64,000 nt of DNA from an uncultured Roseateles sp. Its GTDB lineage: Bacteria > Pseudomonadota > Gammaproteobacteria > Burkholderiales > Burkholderiaceae. Under the pieces are notes generated by a model. It saw only the letters and a program-made list of their open reading frames with translations, searched no databases and was not told the origin of the DNA. The stretch covers positions 8,010 through 72,009 of the forward strand of contig CAMPJJ010000016.1 in the NCBI GenBank assembly GCA_946886855.1, in the 5' to 3' direction. The translations under genes were made by a program, and so were the position numbers. Each line of letters opens with the position of its first letter. Within the stretch, counting starts at the first letter, position 1. Below are positions 52,671 through 60,497 of the stretch, piece after piece.

Positions 52671-54071
52671 TCACCAGCCCACCCACTGCGGCGCCAGGCT
52701 CGGAATCGCCAGCATCGTCAGCGCGAGCACGACGAAGATCAGCTGTAGGGGCAGCATCCATCGGACCCATCGCCCGAAGGGGATGCGCGCCAGGCTCAGC
52801 ACCCCGACGGTGATGCCCGAGGTCGGGATGATGGGCGTGGTGAGCTCGCCGAACTGGAACGCCAGGATCGCGCTCTGGCGGCTGACCTGCACCAGGTCGC
52901 TCAGGGGCGCCATGACCGGCATCGTCAGCGCGGCCTGCCCGGTGCCGCTGTGGATGAAGAAGTTGATGACCGTCTGGATGCCGAACATCTTGTGCAGCGC
53001 GAAGACCGCATGCTCCGAGGCGACCCAGGGCGCCAGGCCGTGCAGCATCGCGTCGATGATCTGCGCGTCGCGCATGAGCACCACCGTGCCCTTGGCCAGG
53101 GCGATGACCAGCGCGGTCCCCGCCAGGTCCTTCGCGCCGGCAAGGAAGTGGCGCACCCACTCGTCCTGCCCCATGCGGACGATGAGCCCCACGACGATGG
53201 CCATGGCCAGGAACACGGCGGCGATCTCCTCGATGTACCAGCCGAAGCGCACCACGCCGCCGATCATCGCCACCAGCGTGGCCGCGAAGGTGAGCAGCAC
53301 CAGACGCTGCGCCCGCTGGATGCCCGGGAAGGCCGCGATCGCCTGCAGGTCCAGCCCGGCGCGCTTCTCCTCGTCGTCGGCGAAGCAGGGACTCGTTGCC
53401 GGCCGCTGGCGGATCCTGCGCGCGTACAGCATCAGGAAGGCGATGGTCACGCCGGTGAACACGACCCAGCAGACGAAGCGGTAGCCCAGCCCGGAGAACA
53501 GCGGCACGCCCGCCAGCCCTTGCGCGACGCCGACGTTGAACGGATTGAGGAAGGCCGTCGCGAACCCGACCTGCGAGCCCACGAACGGGATCGCCACGCC
53601 GATGAAGGTGTCGTAGCGCAGCGCCAGCGCCAGCGGCACGAAGATCAGCACGAAGGGGATGGCCTCCTCCGCCATGCCGAAGGTCGCGCCGCCCAGCGAG
53701 AACATCGTGACGAACCCGGGGATGAGCATCGCCCGCACGACGGCGGAGTCCTGATGCGCCCGGGCCACCGCCTTGATCAGCGCGTCGATGGCCTGCGTCG
53801 CCTGCAGCACCGCGAAGGCGCCGCCGACGATGAGGACGAAGCCGATGATCAGGGCGGCCTCGACGAAGCCCTTGATCGGCGCCATCAGCACGGCGGCCAC
53901 GCCTTGCGGCTGGCTGGCGACCGACTGATAACTCGTCGGATCGATGACCGGCTTGCCGTCGACGAGCACCGTCGCGTACTTGCCGCCGGGCACGAACCAC
54001 GTGGCCACCGCGATCAGGACCAGCAGCGCGAAGATCAGGACGAAGGTGTTGGGCAGCTTGCGCAAGGTCAT
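52671..54071 (-). CDS. YfcC-family transporter (basic amino acid/ornithine antiporter-like)
   Basis: A 466-residue inner-membrane protein with about 12 helices. MTLRKLPNTFVLIFALLVLI and ATWFVPGGKY form the usual N-terminus; TMFSLGGATFGMAEEAIPFV and GTGQAALTMPVMAPLSDL are family signatures. YfcC proteins are assigned to basic amino acid or related exchange. Placed between the CphZ-like hydrolase (7-base gap) and argR, it may import beta-Asp-Arg or arginine, or export a product. Substrate is inference. Confidence 0.82.
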   Translation of the reverse strand: MTLRKLPNTFVLIFALLVLIAVATWFVPGGKYATVLVDGKPVIDPTSYQSVASQPQGVAAVLMAPIKGFVEAALIIGFVLIVGGAFAVLQATQAIDALIKAVARAHQDSAVVRAMLIPGFVTMFSLGGATFGMAEEAIPFVLIFVPLALALRYDTFIGVAIPFVGSQVGFATAFLNPFNVGVAQGLAGVPLFSGLGYRFVCWVVFTGVTIAFLMLYARRIRQRPATSPCFADDEEKRAGLDLQAIAAFPGIQRAQRLVLLTFAATLVAMIGGVVRFGWYIEEIAAVFLAMAIVVGLIVRMGQDEWVRHFLAGAKDLAGTALVIALAKGTVVLMRDAQIIDAMLHGLAPWVASEHAVFALHKMFGIQTVINFFIHSGTGQAALTMPVMAPLSDLVQVSRQSAILAFQFGELTTPIIPTSGITVGVLSLARIPFGRWVRWMLPLQLIFVVLALTMLAIPSLAPQWVGW

Positions 54072-54078
54072 GGGAGGC

Positions 54079-55197
54079 TCAGAGCGAGAGCAGCTTGCCG
54101 CTGCGGTACGGCGTGGGGCCGGCGATCTTGGCCAGGCGCATGCCGCGCGTGACCCAGCGCCGCGAGAGGCGCGCGAACAGCGTGCCGCCGACTTCCGCGA
54201 TCACCGGCACGCGCGCACTGGACGCGGGATCGACGATGTCGGCGACGCAGTCGCCGACATTCACGCGGTCCCCGATGGCGCGGTGGAAGACCAGGATCCC
54301 GCTGTCCGGCGCGACCAGCGGCTGCACGCCTTCCAGCGGGGTCGCCCCGCAGCGCGAGGCGGGCATCGCAGGCGCCTGGCCCAGCACGTGGCCGGTGTCC
54401 TGCAGGAACTCCACCAGCGCAGTGGCGTCCTGGATCGCCAGCGCGTCGTCCACGTCGGTCTCGCCGCGGAGCTCGACCGTGGCGGCGAAGCAAGCCGGCG
54501 GAATGGGATGCGCGGCGCCGAAGCGCGCCGCCAGTTCCCACCAGTGGCGCGACAGCGATTCGTCGAACGGATCGTCGCCCGAGCAGGCGCACAGCAGCAG
54601 CGCCTCGGCGCGTAGGCGCCGGGCCAGCAGACCGGCGGTGTCCGCCTGCGCCGAGCCCGCGTAGACATGCATCGCCGCCTGGTGGTCGCAGTGCAGGTCC
54701 AGCACGATGTCGGCGTCGATGGCCAGGGTCTGCAGCAGCAGCTTCAGCGATTCCGCTTCGGTCTGCGCCGGTTGCTCGTCCAGCGCCTGCCGGGCGGATT
54801 CGCGGATGAGGCCGACGTTGGTGGCGGCGTCGGCAGTCAGCAGCCCCTCGACGCGCGCCGCAATGCGCTCGGTCAGAGGCTGGAACTGGCGATTGAAGTT
54901 GACGCCAGAGGCCATGTCGAACCGACCGTGATGCGCGCCTTGCAGCGATTGCGACAGGCCGATCGGATTGGCCATGGGCACGAGCACGATCTCGCCGAGG
55001 AGCGCGCCCGCGTCGTCCAGTTCCTCCAGCAGCGTGCGCAGGTGATGGGCCACCAGCATCGCGGGCACTTCGTCCGCATGCAGCGAGGCCTGCAGGTAGA
55101 CCTTGCGCCCCGTCAGCCGCCGCCCGAAGTGCAGGCTGCAGAGTGCGCGGTGCGTGCCTTGCGAGGCGCAAGGCAGTTCGTGTCGACGGACCTCCAT
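54079..55197 (-). CDS. M14/AstE-like zinc hydrolase, probable cyanophycin-dipeptide hydrolase (CphZ-like)
   Basis: A 372-residue protein of the succinylglutamate desuccinylase/aspartoacylase family. The zinc site is YLQASLHADEVPAM (His, Glu) and DIVLDLHCDHQ (His); NPIGLSQ, GVNFNRQF and VELRGETDVDD complete the active site, with a biotinyl-lipoyl-like C-terminal domain (PDSGILVFHRAIGDRVNVGD). M14-like enzymes of this kind (CphZ) are known to split beta-Asp-Arg dipeptides from cyanophycin. The gene starts 2 bases after the cyanophycinase stop, which strongly supports that role over AstE or deacylase activity. Confidence 0.75.
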   Translation of the reverse strand: MEVRRHELPCASQGTHRALCSLHFGRRLTGRKVYLQASLHADEVPAMLVAHHLRTLLEELDDAGALLGEIVLVPMANPIGLSQSLQGAHHGRFDMASGVNFNRQFQPLTERIAARVEGLLTADAATNVGLIRESARQALDEQPAQTEAESLKLLLQTLAIDADIVLDLHCDHQAAMHVYAGSAQADTAGLLARRLRAEALLLCACSGDDPFDESLSRHWWELAARFGAAHPIPPACFAATVELRGETDVDDALAIQDATALVEFLQDTGHVLGQAPAMPASRCGATPLEGVQPLVAPDSGILVFHRAIGDRVNVGDCVADIVDPASSARVPVIAEVGGTLFARLSRRWVTRGMRLAKIAGPTPYRSGKLLSL

Positions 55198-55199
55198 GC

Positions 55200-56657
55200 T
55201 CAGGGCCTCGTCGCGCCGCCGACCGCGGGCGCGGGGCCCGCCGTCGTGACGGGCAGCGCCCGATACAGCGGCGACGCGACCCGCACCGGTCGCACGTCCA
55301 GATGCACGTTCACGACGGTGTAGTCCTCGCCGCCGAAGGCGCCGGTGAACCAGCCCACCGTGTCGGGCCCCTTGTACAGGCGGAACTCGAAGCCGAGCGG
55401 CTCGCCGCCGTCGGCCTTCGCGCCCACGCTCGTACCCGTACCCGTACCCATGCCCATGCCCATGCCCATGCCTGCGCTTGGGTTTGCGTTTGCGTTTGCG
55501 TTTGCGTTCGCGTTCGCGTTCGCGCTCAGTCTGGCGGCCAGGCCTCGCAATTCTTTCGCCGGGCTGTCCAGCAGCTGCGCCATCGCCTGCGCGATGGTGT
55601 TGTCGCCGAGGATGTCGGGATAGAAGGGCTCGGTCTTGAAGTACGGCTTGAAGTCGGAGGCCGCCGGATCCAGGACGCTGCTGCCGCGCTTCTGCGCCGA
55701 GGCGGTGACCGCACCCGTCTTGAGATCGATGCGGTCGCCACGTTCCAGGTAGCTGAGGCGGGCGTTCTCGACGTTGAACGCGGGCAGGCGGGCGTCCGTT
55801 GTCGCGTCGCGCAGATCGACGAAGAGCGCGCCGCGCGCGCCGATCACCTCGGCCTGATGGGCGGTGATGACGGCGGCGCTGTTCTCCTCGACGCCCAGCC
55901 CCGACCGGTAGCCCTTGGCCAGCATCAGCGGCAGCATGCGCCCGATGCGTCCGCGCTTGAGGAAGTGCTGGTCGATGAAGAGGTCCTCGCCGACGAAGCC
56001 CAGGCCCCGGTCGATCTCGACGCCGTCGCGCAGTTGCCCCTGCATCACCTGCATCACGTCCTGCGCGTCGCGGAACATGACCGCGCTCATGATGGCCGCG
56101 CCGGCGCTGGTGCCGGCGATGACGCCGCCGCGGCGGTACACGTCCCAGATGGCGTCCAGCATCGGCGTGCGGCGGCCCTGCGGCTGCAGGGTGTCGACGA
56201 TCAACTCCTGCGCGCCGCCGGAGAAGAAGACGCCGCGGGCGCCCCGCACCTTCGCCAGCAGCGCCGGATCGCGCAGGGCCGATTGCAGCGCATCCGGCGC
56301 CAGCTGGGGCGTGACGGGAATGGCCTGCGCGTCGGCGCCCCGCCGGCGCAGCGCGTCGACGATCTGCGCGGCCGATCGCTCCGGGTTGGCCGCCGCGGTG
56401 GCGAAGACGACGAACCGGGCCTGGCGACCGCCGGCCTCGTCGACGATGCGCTGCCACACGGCGTCGTTGTCGAACTTGAGCGCGCCGCCGATGACGATCG
56501 CGGTCTGCGCCTGCGCGCCGAAGGCCGACACGACCAGCGACGCGCCGACGGCGATGCGCCGGCCGAGGCGGGTGAGACGGTGGGAACGGGCGGGACCGGC
56601 GCCACCGGTGCAAGGGTCGACACGGCCGACGGCCTGCCGGGATGAACTGCGGGACAT
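55200..56657 (-). CDS. Exported cyanophycinase, family S51 (copy 2)
   Basis: A 485-residue secreted cyanophycinase of the classic type. After a Tat/Sec-like export region (about residues 25-52, ending GAQAQT) come IVIGGALKFDNDAVWQRIV, GVFFSGGAQ, the nucleophile motif GVIAGTSAGAAIMS, LGFVGEDLFIDQHFLKRGR and LGVEENSAAVI. Near residue 400 it has long Ala-Asn and Gly-Met/Gly-Thr repeats encoded by 6-bp DNA repeats (55432-55527), not seen in the family core. The ATG at 56657 has GGCGG 7 bases upstream. First gene of the cyanophycin operon; divergent from the TonB receptor. Confidence 0.85.
   Translation of the reverse strand: MSRSSSRQAVGRVDPCTGGAGPARSHRLTRLGRRIAVGASLVVSAFGAQAQTAIVIGGALKFDNDAVWQRIVDEAGGRQARFVVFATAAANPERSAAQIVDALRRRGADAQAIPVTPQLAPDALQSALRDPALLAKVRGARGVFFSGGAQELIVDTLQPQGRRTPMLDAIWDVYRRGGVIAGTSAGAAIMSAVMFRDAQDVMQVMQGQLRDGVEIDRGLGFVGEDLFIDQHFLKRGRIGRMLPLMLAKGYRSGLGVEENSAAVITAHQAEVIGARGALFVDLRDATTDARLPAFNVENARLSYLERGDRIDLKTGAVTASAQKRGSSVLDPAASDFKPYFKTEPFYPDILGDNTIAQAMAQLLDSPAKELRGLAARLSANANANANANANANPSAGMGMGMGMGTGTGTSVGAKADGGEPLGFEFRLYKGPDTVGWFTGAFGGEDYTVVNVHLDVRPVRVASPLYRALPVTTAGPAPAVGGATRP
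55432..55527. repeat. 6-bp tandem repeats in cyanophycinase 2
   Basis: CCCGTA, CCCATG, then GTTTGC and GTTCGC units, each several times, encode GTGTGT, GMGMGMG and NANANA stretches. The tract is in frame and lies in a loop between conserved blocks. Confidence 0.75.
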
Positions 56658-56715
56658 GTGCATGCCGCCATGGTGCGGGGCGGTCGCACGGATCGCGACA
56701 GGGTTGCACCTCAGA

Positions 56716-56755
56716 GGTGCCCTGCATGCAAGCCGGTGTCGCAATGCTGCAAGGG
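56716..56755 (+). promoter_or_regulatory. Tandem ArgR-type operator toward the TonB receptor
   Basis: GGTGCC-N8-AAGCC (from 56716) and TGTCGC-N8-AAGGG (from 56737) are direct repeats exactly 21 bases apart. The second half-site equals the Pseudomonas ArgR consensus TGTCGC-N8-AA. It reads toward the TonB receptor gene. Confidence 0.7.
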
Positions 56756-56787
56756 GTTGGGGCATGCGGGGCGCGGCCGCGTGGCAC

Positions 56788-56827
56788 GGCTTGCAGCGAA
56801 GCGACGCGGTCTTGCATCGGCGCGACC
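56788..56827 (-). promoter_or_regulatory. Tandem ArgR-type operator toward cyanophycinase 2
   Basis: On the minus strand GGTCGC-N8-AAGAC (from 56827) and CGTCGC-N8-AAGCC (from 56806) are again direct repeats 21 bases apart. It reads toward the cyanophycinase operon and faces the plus-strand pair at 56716, so each divergent gene has its own pair. Confidence 0.7.
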
Positions 56828-56930
56828 GCCCCGCCAAAACCCCCTGTCGACCGGTGGACACCGACTTCTAGAGTGCATCGCAAGGACGGCCTGGCGCCGA
56901 CCTGAGCTCCCCCAACTCTTCGAGGCCCCC

Positions 56931-59630
56931 ATGGTCACCACACAGGTTCCGCGCCCGCACGCCATCGCCCACGCCGCCGCACTGCTGCTGCTCCTCACCA
57001 CCGCCGCCGCCCATGCGCAGGACGCCGGCAGCCAGACCCTGGAGCGCGTGGAGATCACCGGCTCCAGCATCAAGCGCCTGGCGGGCGAGACGGCCCTGCC
57101 CGTGCAGACGATCAAGCGCGAGGACATCGCCAAGACCGGCGCCACCACCGCCGCCGAGCTGATGCGCAACATCAGCGGCAACGCCGCCGGCCTGACCGAC
57201 GGCGCCAGCATCAGCGACAACAACGGCGGCCAGCGCGGCTTCAACGGCGCGAACCTGCGCGGCATCGGCGTGTCCAGCACGCTGGTGCTGCTCAACGGCC
57301 GGCGCCTGGCCAACTTCGCCTCGCCCGGCGACAGCGCCGGCGTGGACCTGAACAACATCCCCGCGGGCGCCATCGAGCGGGTGGAGATCCTCAAGGACGG
57401 CGCCTCCGCCATCTACGGCACCGATGCGATCGGCGGCGTCATCAACTTCATCACCCGCAAGGACTACCGCGGCGTGGACCTCAACGCCTATGCGTCGGGC
57501 ACGCAGGAAGGCGGCGCGGGCAAGCGCGCGGCCTCGGTGGCCGCCGGCTACGGCGACCTCGGCGAGCAGGGCTTCAACGTCTTCGGCGTGCTGGACGTGC
57601 AGAAGCTCGACGCCCTGCGTTCCACGCAGCGCGACTTCCTCAAGGAGCGGCCGCTGTCCGAGCTGCTGCCCTACTACATGTCCAGCCGCCCGTATCCGGC
57701 CAACCTGCGCCTGTCGGGCAGCGCGGCGACGCGCGCGGCGCAGCTCGCGGCCATCAACGCCGCGGGCTACACGATCGGCGGCCAGCCCTTCACCGATCGC
57801 ACGGTCAACCTGTTCGCGCCGGCCTGCCAACCGCCCGCCAGCGTCTTCACGCCGGGCACCCAGACCTGCGGCTACGACTACATGGCCGACACCGAGATCT
57901 ATCCCGACGCGAGCAAGACCAGCTTCCTCGGCCGCGGCGTGCTCAAGATCACCGACCGCAGCCAGGCCTTCCTGGAGGTGCTGCGCAGCCGCGCCGAGAC
58001 GACCTACGTGCTGTCGCCCAACCCGACCAACTTCACCGGCGTGAGCGTGGCGGCGCTCAACAGGAACCTGCCGCGCCCGATCAACTACAGCGGCACGGTG
58101 GAGGTGCGGATGCGCGCCACCGAGTTGGGCAACCGCTCCAACGAAGTCACCAGCGACGCCGAGCGCTATGTGGCCGGCCTCACCGGCACCTTCGGCAACG
58201 ACTGGGACTACTCGCTCGCCGCGAGCTACGCGAAGAACAAGTCGCAGGACAAGTACGTCAACGGCTACTTCCTCTTCGACCAGCTCGATGCCGGCGTGAA
58301 GTCCGGCGACATCAATCCCTTCGGTCCGTCGTCGGCCGCGGGCAAGGCGCTGATCGAGTCCATCCGCGTCAACGACGTGGCGCGCCGGTCCAGCGGCACG
58401 ACGCAGGGCGTGGACGCCAAGCTCACCGGCTCGCTGATGGCGCTGGCGGGCGGCTCGCTCGGGATCGCGGTGGGCGCGGAGCTGCGCCGCGAAGGCCAGA
58501 AGTTCACGCCGTCCGCGCTGCTGGTGTCCAACAACATCGGCGGCGACCGCGACGGCTCGCTGGACCCGGGCGTGCCGGACAGCACGCTCAAGGCCACGAG
58601 CAACAGCCGCAACATCGCGTCGGCGTACACCGAGCTCAGCGCGCCGCTGCTCAAGGACTTTGAGGTCCAGGCCGCCGTGCGCTTCGACCACTACCAGGGC
58701 GTGGGCAGCACCACCAATCCCAAGCTCGGGGTGCGCTACCAGCCCAGCCGTCAGCTGCTGCTGCGCGCCTCGGCCGGGACCGGCTTCCGCGCGCCGTCGT
58801 TCAGCGAGCTCTACCGGCCCACGAGCTACGGCTCCAGCCCGGCCTTCATCTACGACAAGGTGCTCGACAGCTTCGACCAATGGGCCACCCGCAAGGAAGC
58901 CAACCCCAACCTGAAGCCGGAGCGCTCGCAGCAGTTCTCGGCCGGCATCGTCGTCGAGCCGGCACGCGACGTGAGCGTGAGCCTGGACTACTGGCTGATC
59001 AAGAAACGCGACGTCATCAGCGACCTCTACGAGAAGACCATCCTCGAGAACCCCGATCGCTACGCGCAGTACATCGAGCGCAACGAATTCGACGAGCCGA
59101 CCATCGTGCTGCGCAAGGAGAACCAGGGACGGCTCAAGACCTCCGGTCTGGACCTGGAGGCCAGCCTGCGCAGTAGCCCGAGCGCCTGGGGTCGCTTCGG
59201 CCTCAACCTCAGCGGCACCTACATCCTGGAGTACAAGCGCCAGTTCGGCCCGCTGGAGCCGTATGTCAGCAACGTCGGCCGCTTCCTCAACGACCAGGTC
59301 ATCCAGCGCTGGCGCCATCGCGCCTCGGTGGACTGGGAGTTCGGCGACGTCAACCTGACGCTGGGCAACACCTTCTACTCGAGCTACCAGGACGACAGCT
59401 ACCTGCCCGACACGGCACCGCGCCGCGTCAAGGCCTACTCGCTGTGGGACGTGTCGGGCGCCTGGAAGCTCAACAAGATGCTGCGCGTGCGCGCCGGCAT
59501 CCAGAACCTGGCCGACACGGCGCCGCCCTTCTCCAACCAGAGCTACTACTTCCTGTCGACCTACGACCCGACCTACACGGATCCGCGCGGGCGCACCTTC
59601 TACGCGAGCGTGAACCTGTCGTTCAAGTAG
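56931..59630 (+). CDS. TonB-dependent outer-membrane receptor
   Basis: An 899-residue receptor: signal peptide about residues 1-30 (ending AAAHAQD), TonB box region LERVEITGSSIKRLAGE, plug domain (PVQTIKREDIAKTGATTAAE, GANLRGIGVSSTLVLLNGRR, VEILKDGASAIYGTDAIGGV) and a 22-strand-type barrel with GTGFRAPSFSELY, ending in YASVNLSFK with terminal aromatic Phe before Lys. It resembles peptide- and oligosaccharide-uptake receptors rather than siderophore ones. Divergence from the cyanophycinase operon and matching operators point to import of cyanophycin fragments. Ligand is inference. Confidence 0.88.
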   Translation: MVTTQVPRPHAIAHAAALLLLLTTAAAHAQDAGSQTLERVEITGSSIKRLAGETALPVQTIKREDIAKTGATTAAELMRNISGNAAGLTDGASISDNNGGQRGFNGANLRGIGVSSTLVLLNGRRLANFASPGDSAGVDLNNIPAGAIERVEILKDGASAIYGTDAIGGVINFITRKDYRGVDLNAYASGTQEGGAGKRAASVAAGYGDLGEQGFNVFGVLDVQKLDALRSTQRDFLKERPLSELLPYYMSSRPYPANLRLSGSAATRAAQLAAINAAGYTIGGQPFTDRTVNLFAPACQPPASVFTPGTQTCGYDYMADTEIYPDASKTSFLGRGVLKITDRSQAFLEVLRSRAETTYVLSPNPTNFTGVSVAALNRNLPRPINYSGTVEVRMRATELGNRSNEVTSDAERYVAGLTGTFGNDWDYSLAASYAKNKSQDKYVNGYFLFDQLDAGVKSGDINPFGPSSAAGKALIESIRVNDVARRSSGTTQGVDAKLTGSLMALAGGSLGIAVGAELRREGQKFTPSALLVSNNIGGDRDGSLDPGVPDSTLKATSNSRNIASAYTELSAPLLKDFEVQAAVRFDHYQGVGSTTNPKLGVRYQPSRQLLLRASAGTGFRAPSFSELYRPTSYGSSPAFIYDKVLDSFDQWATRKEANPNLKPERSQQFSAGIVVEPARDVSVSLDYWLIKKRDVISDLYEKTILENPDRYAQYIERNEFDEPTIVLRKENQGRLKTSGLDLEASLRSSPSAWGRFGLNLSGTYILEYKRQFGPLEPYVSNVGRFLNDQVIQRWRHRASVDWEFGDVNLTLGNTFYSSYQDDSYLPDTAPRRVKAYSLWDVSGAWKLNKMLRVRAGIQNLADTAPPFSNQSYYFLSTYDPTYTDPRGRTFYASVNLSFK

Positions 59631-59652
59631 ACCGACGGACCGGAGCAGTCAC

Positions 59653-59725
59653 GGGGAGGTTCCGCGGGAGGTCCCGCGGAGGACCCGCGGAGGTCCCGCT
59701 GAGGTTCCGCTGAGGCTCCGGTCTG
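59653..59725. repeat. GC-rich short repeats after the TonB receptor
   Basis: Irregular copies of GGAGGTCCCGC / GAGGTTCCGCT follow the receptor stop codon. The units (9-12 bases) are partly self-complementary, so the transcript end could fold into several hairpins and act as terminator. Confidence 0.5.
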
Positions 59726-59834
59726 GTCCCGGCCACGTCCCGGTGATCCGAAACGGCACGGCACACGTAGAGGCGATCGACACCTCCTGGTGTCACCGGC
59801 GATCACCGCCGGCCTGCCTCCACTGCCCTCGCGT

Positions 59835-60497
59835 ATGTCGTCGTCCTTTCCTCCGGTCTGCCGGGTCTCCCAGGTCTCCCCGGTCTCCCCGATCGCCGGC
59901 CCCCTCGCCATCGGCGCGCGCCGTGTGCGCCGGCTGGCCGCGGCCGCCTGTCTGCTCCCGGCGCTGGGGCTGCTGCCGCCCGGCCCGGCGCGGGCGGCGG
60001 ATGCACCACCGCCGACGGTGCAGTCCGTCGACCTCGCCCGCTATGCCGGCACCTGGTACGAGATCGCGCGTCTGCCCAACCGCTTCCAGCGGCAATGCGT
60101 GTCCGACACGCAGGCGCAGTACCGCCTCGACCAGGACACGGTGCGGGTCGTCAATCGCTGCCGGACCGCCCAGGGCGAGGTCGACGACATCCAGGGACGC
60201 GCCAAGGTGGTCCCCGACAGCGGCAATGCGAAGCTGCGCGTGACCTTCTTCTGGCCCTTCTACGGCGACTACTGGATCCTCGCGCTGGACGACGACTACA
60301 CCGAGGTGCTGGTGGGATCGCCGGACCGCAAGTACGCCTGGATCCTCGCGCGGCAGCCGCAGTGGCCCGAGGCGCGCCTGAAGGCGCTGCTGGACCGCGC
60401 ACAGTCGCTCGGGTTCGACCCGGCGGCCTTTGTCAGGACGCCGCAGGTCGATCCGCTTCCCGCCTCGGCCCCGGGCTCGCCGGCCAGGCCGGGATGA
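59835..60497 (+). CDS. Lipocalin (Blc-type)
   Basis: A 220-residue exported lipocalin. An unusually long N-terminus (Ser/Pro-rich, with a short 9-bp-type DNA repeat) precedes the export segment LAAAACLLPALGLLPPGPAR. The lipocalin signature is YAGTWYEIARLPNRFQ, followed by RAKVVPDSGNAKLRVTFFWP, DYWILALDDDY and YAWILARQPQ. No lipobox Cys is evident, so it may be soluble or membrane-anchored by the leader. Bacterial lipocalins bind lipids or hydrophobic ligands under envelope stress. It overlaps the photolyase-like gene in an ATGA. Confidence 0.85.
   Translation: MSSSFPPVCRVSQVSPVSPIAGPLAIGARRVRRLAAAACLLPALGLLPPGPARAADAPPPTVQSVDLARYAGTWYEIARLPNRFQRQCVSDTQAQYRLDQDTVRVVNRCRTAQGEVDDIQGRAKVVPDSGNAKLRVTFFWPFYGDYWILALDDDYTEVLVGSPDRKYAWILARQPQWPEARLKALLDRAQSLGFDPAAFVRTPQVDPLPASAPGSPARPG

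Noticed and set aside
54079..55197. AstE (succinylglutamate desuccinylase)
   Set aside because: The fold is shared, but the 2-base junction with a cyanophycinase gene and the absence of astB, astC and astD make a CphZ-like role more likely; AstE cannot be fully excluded.
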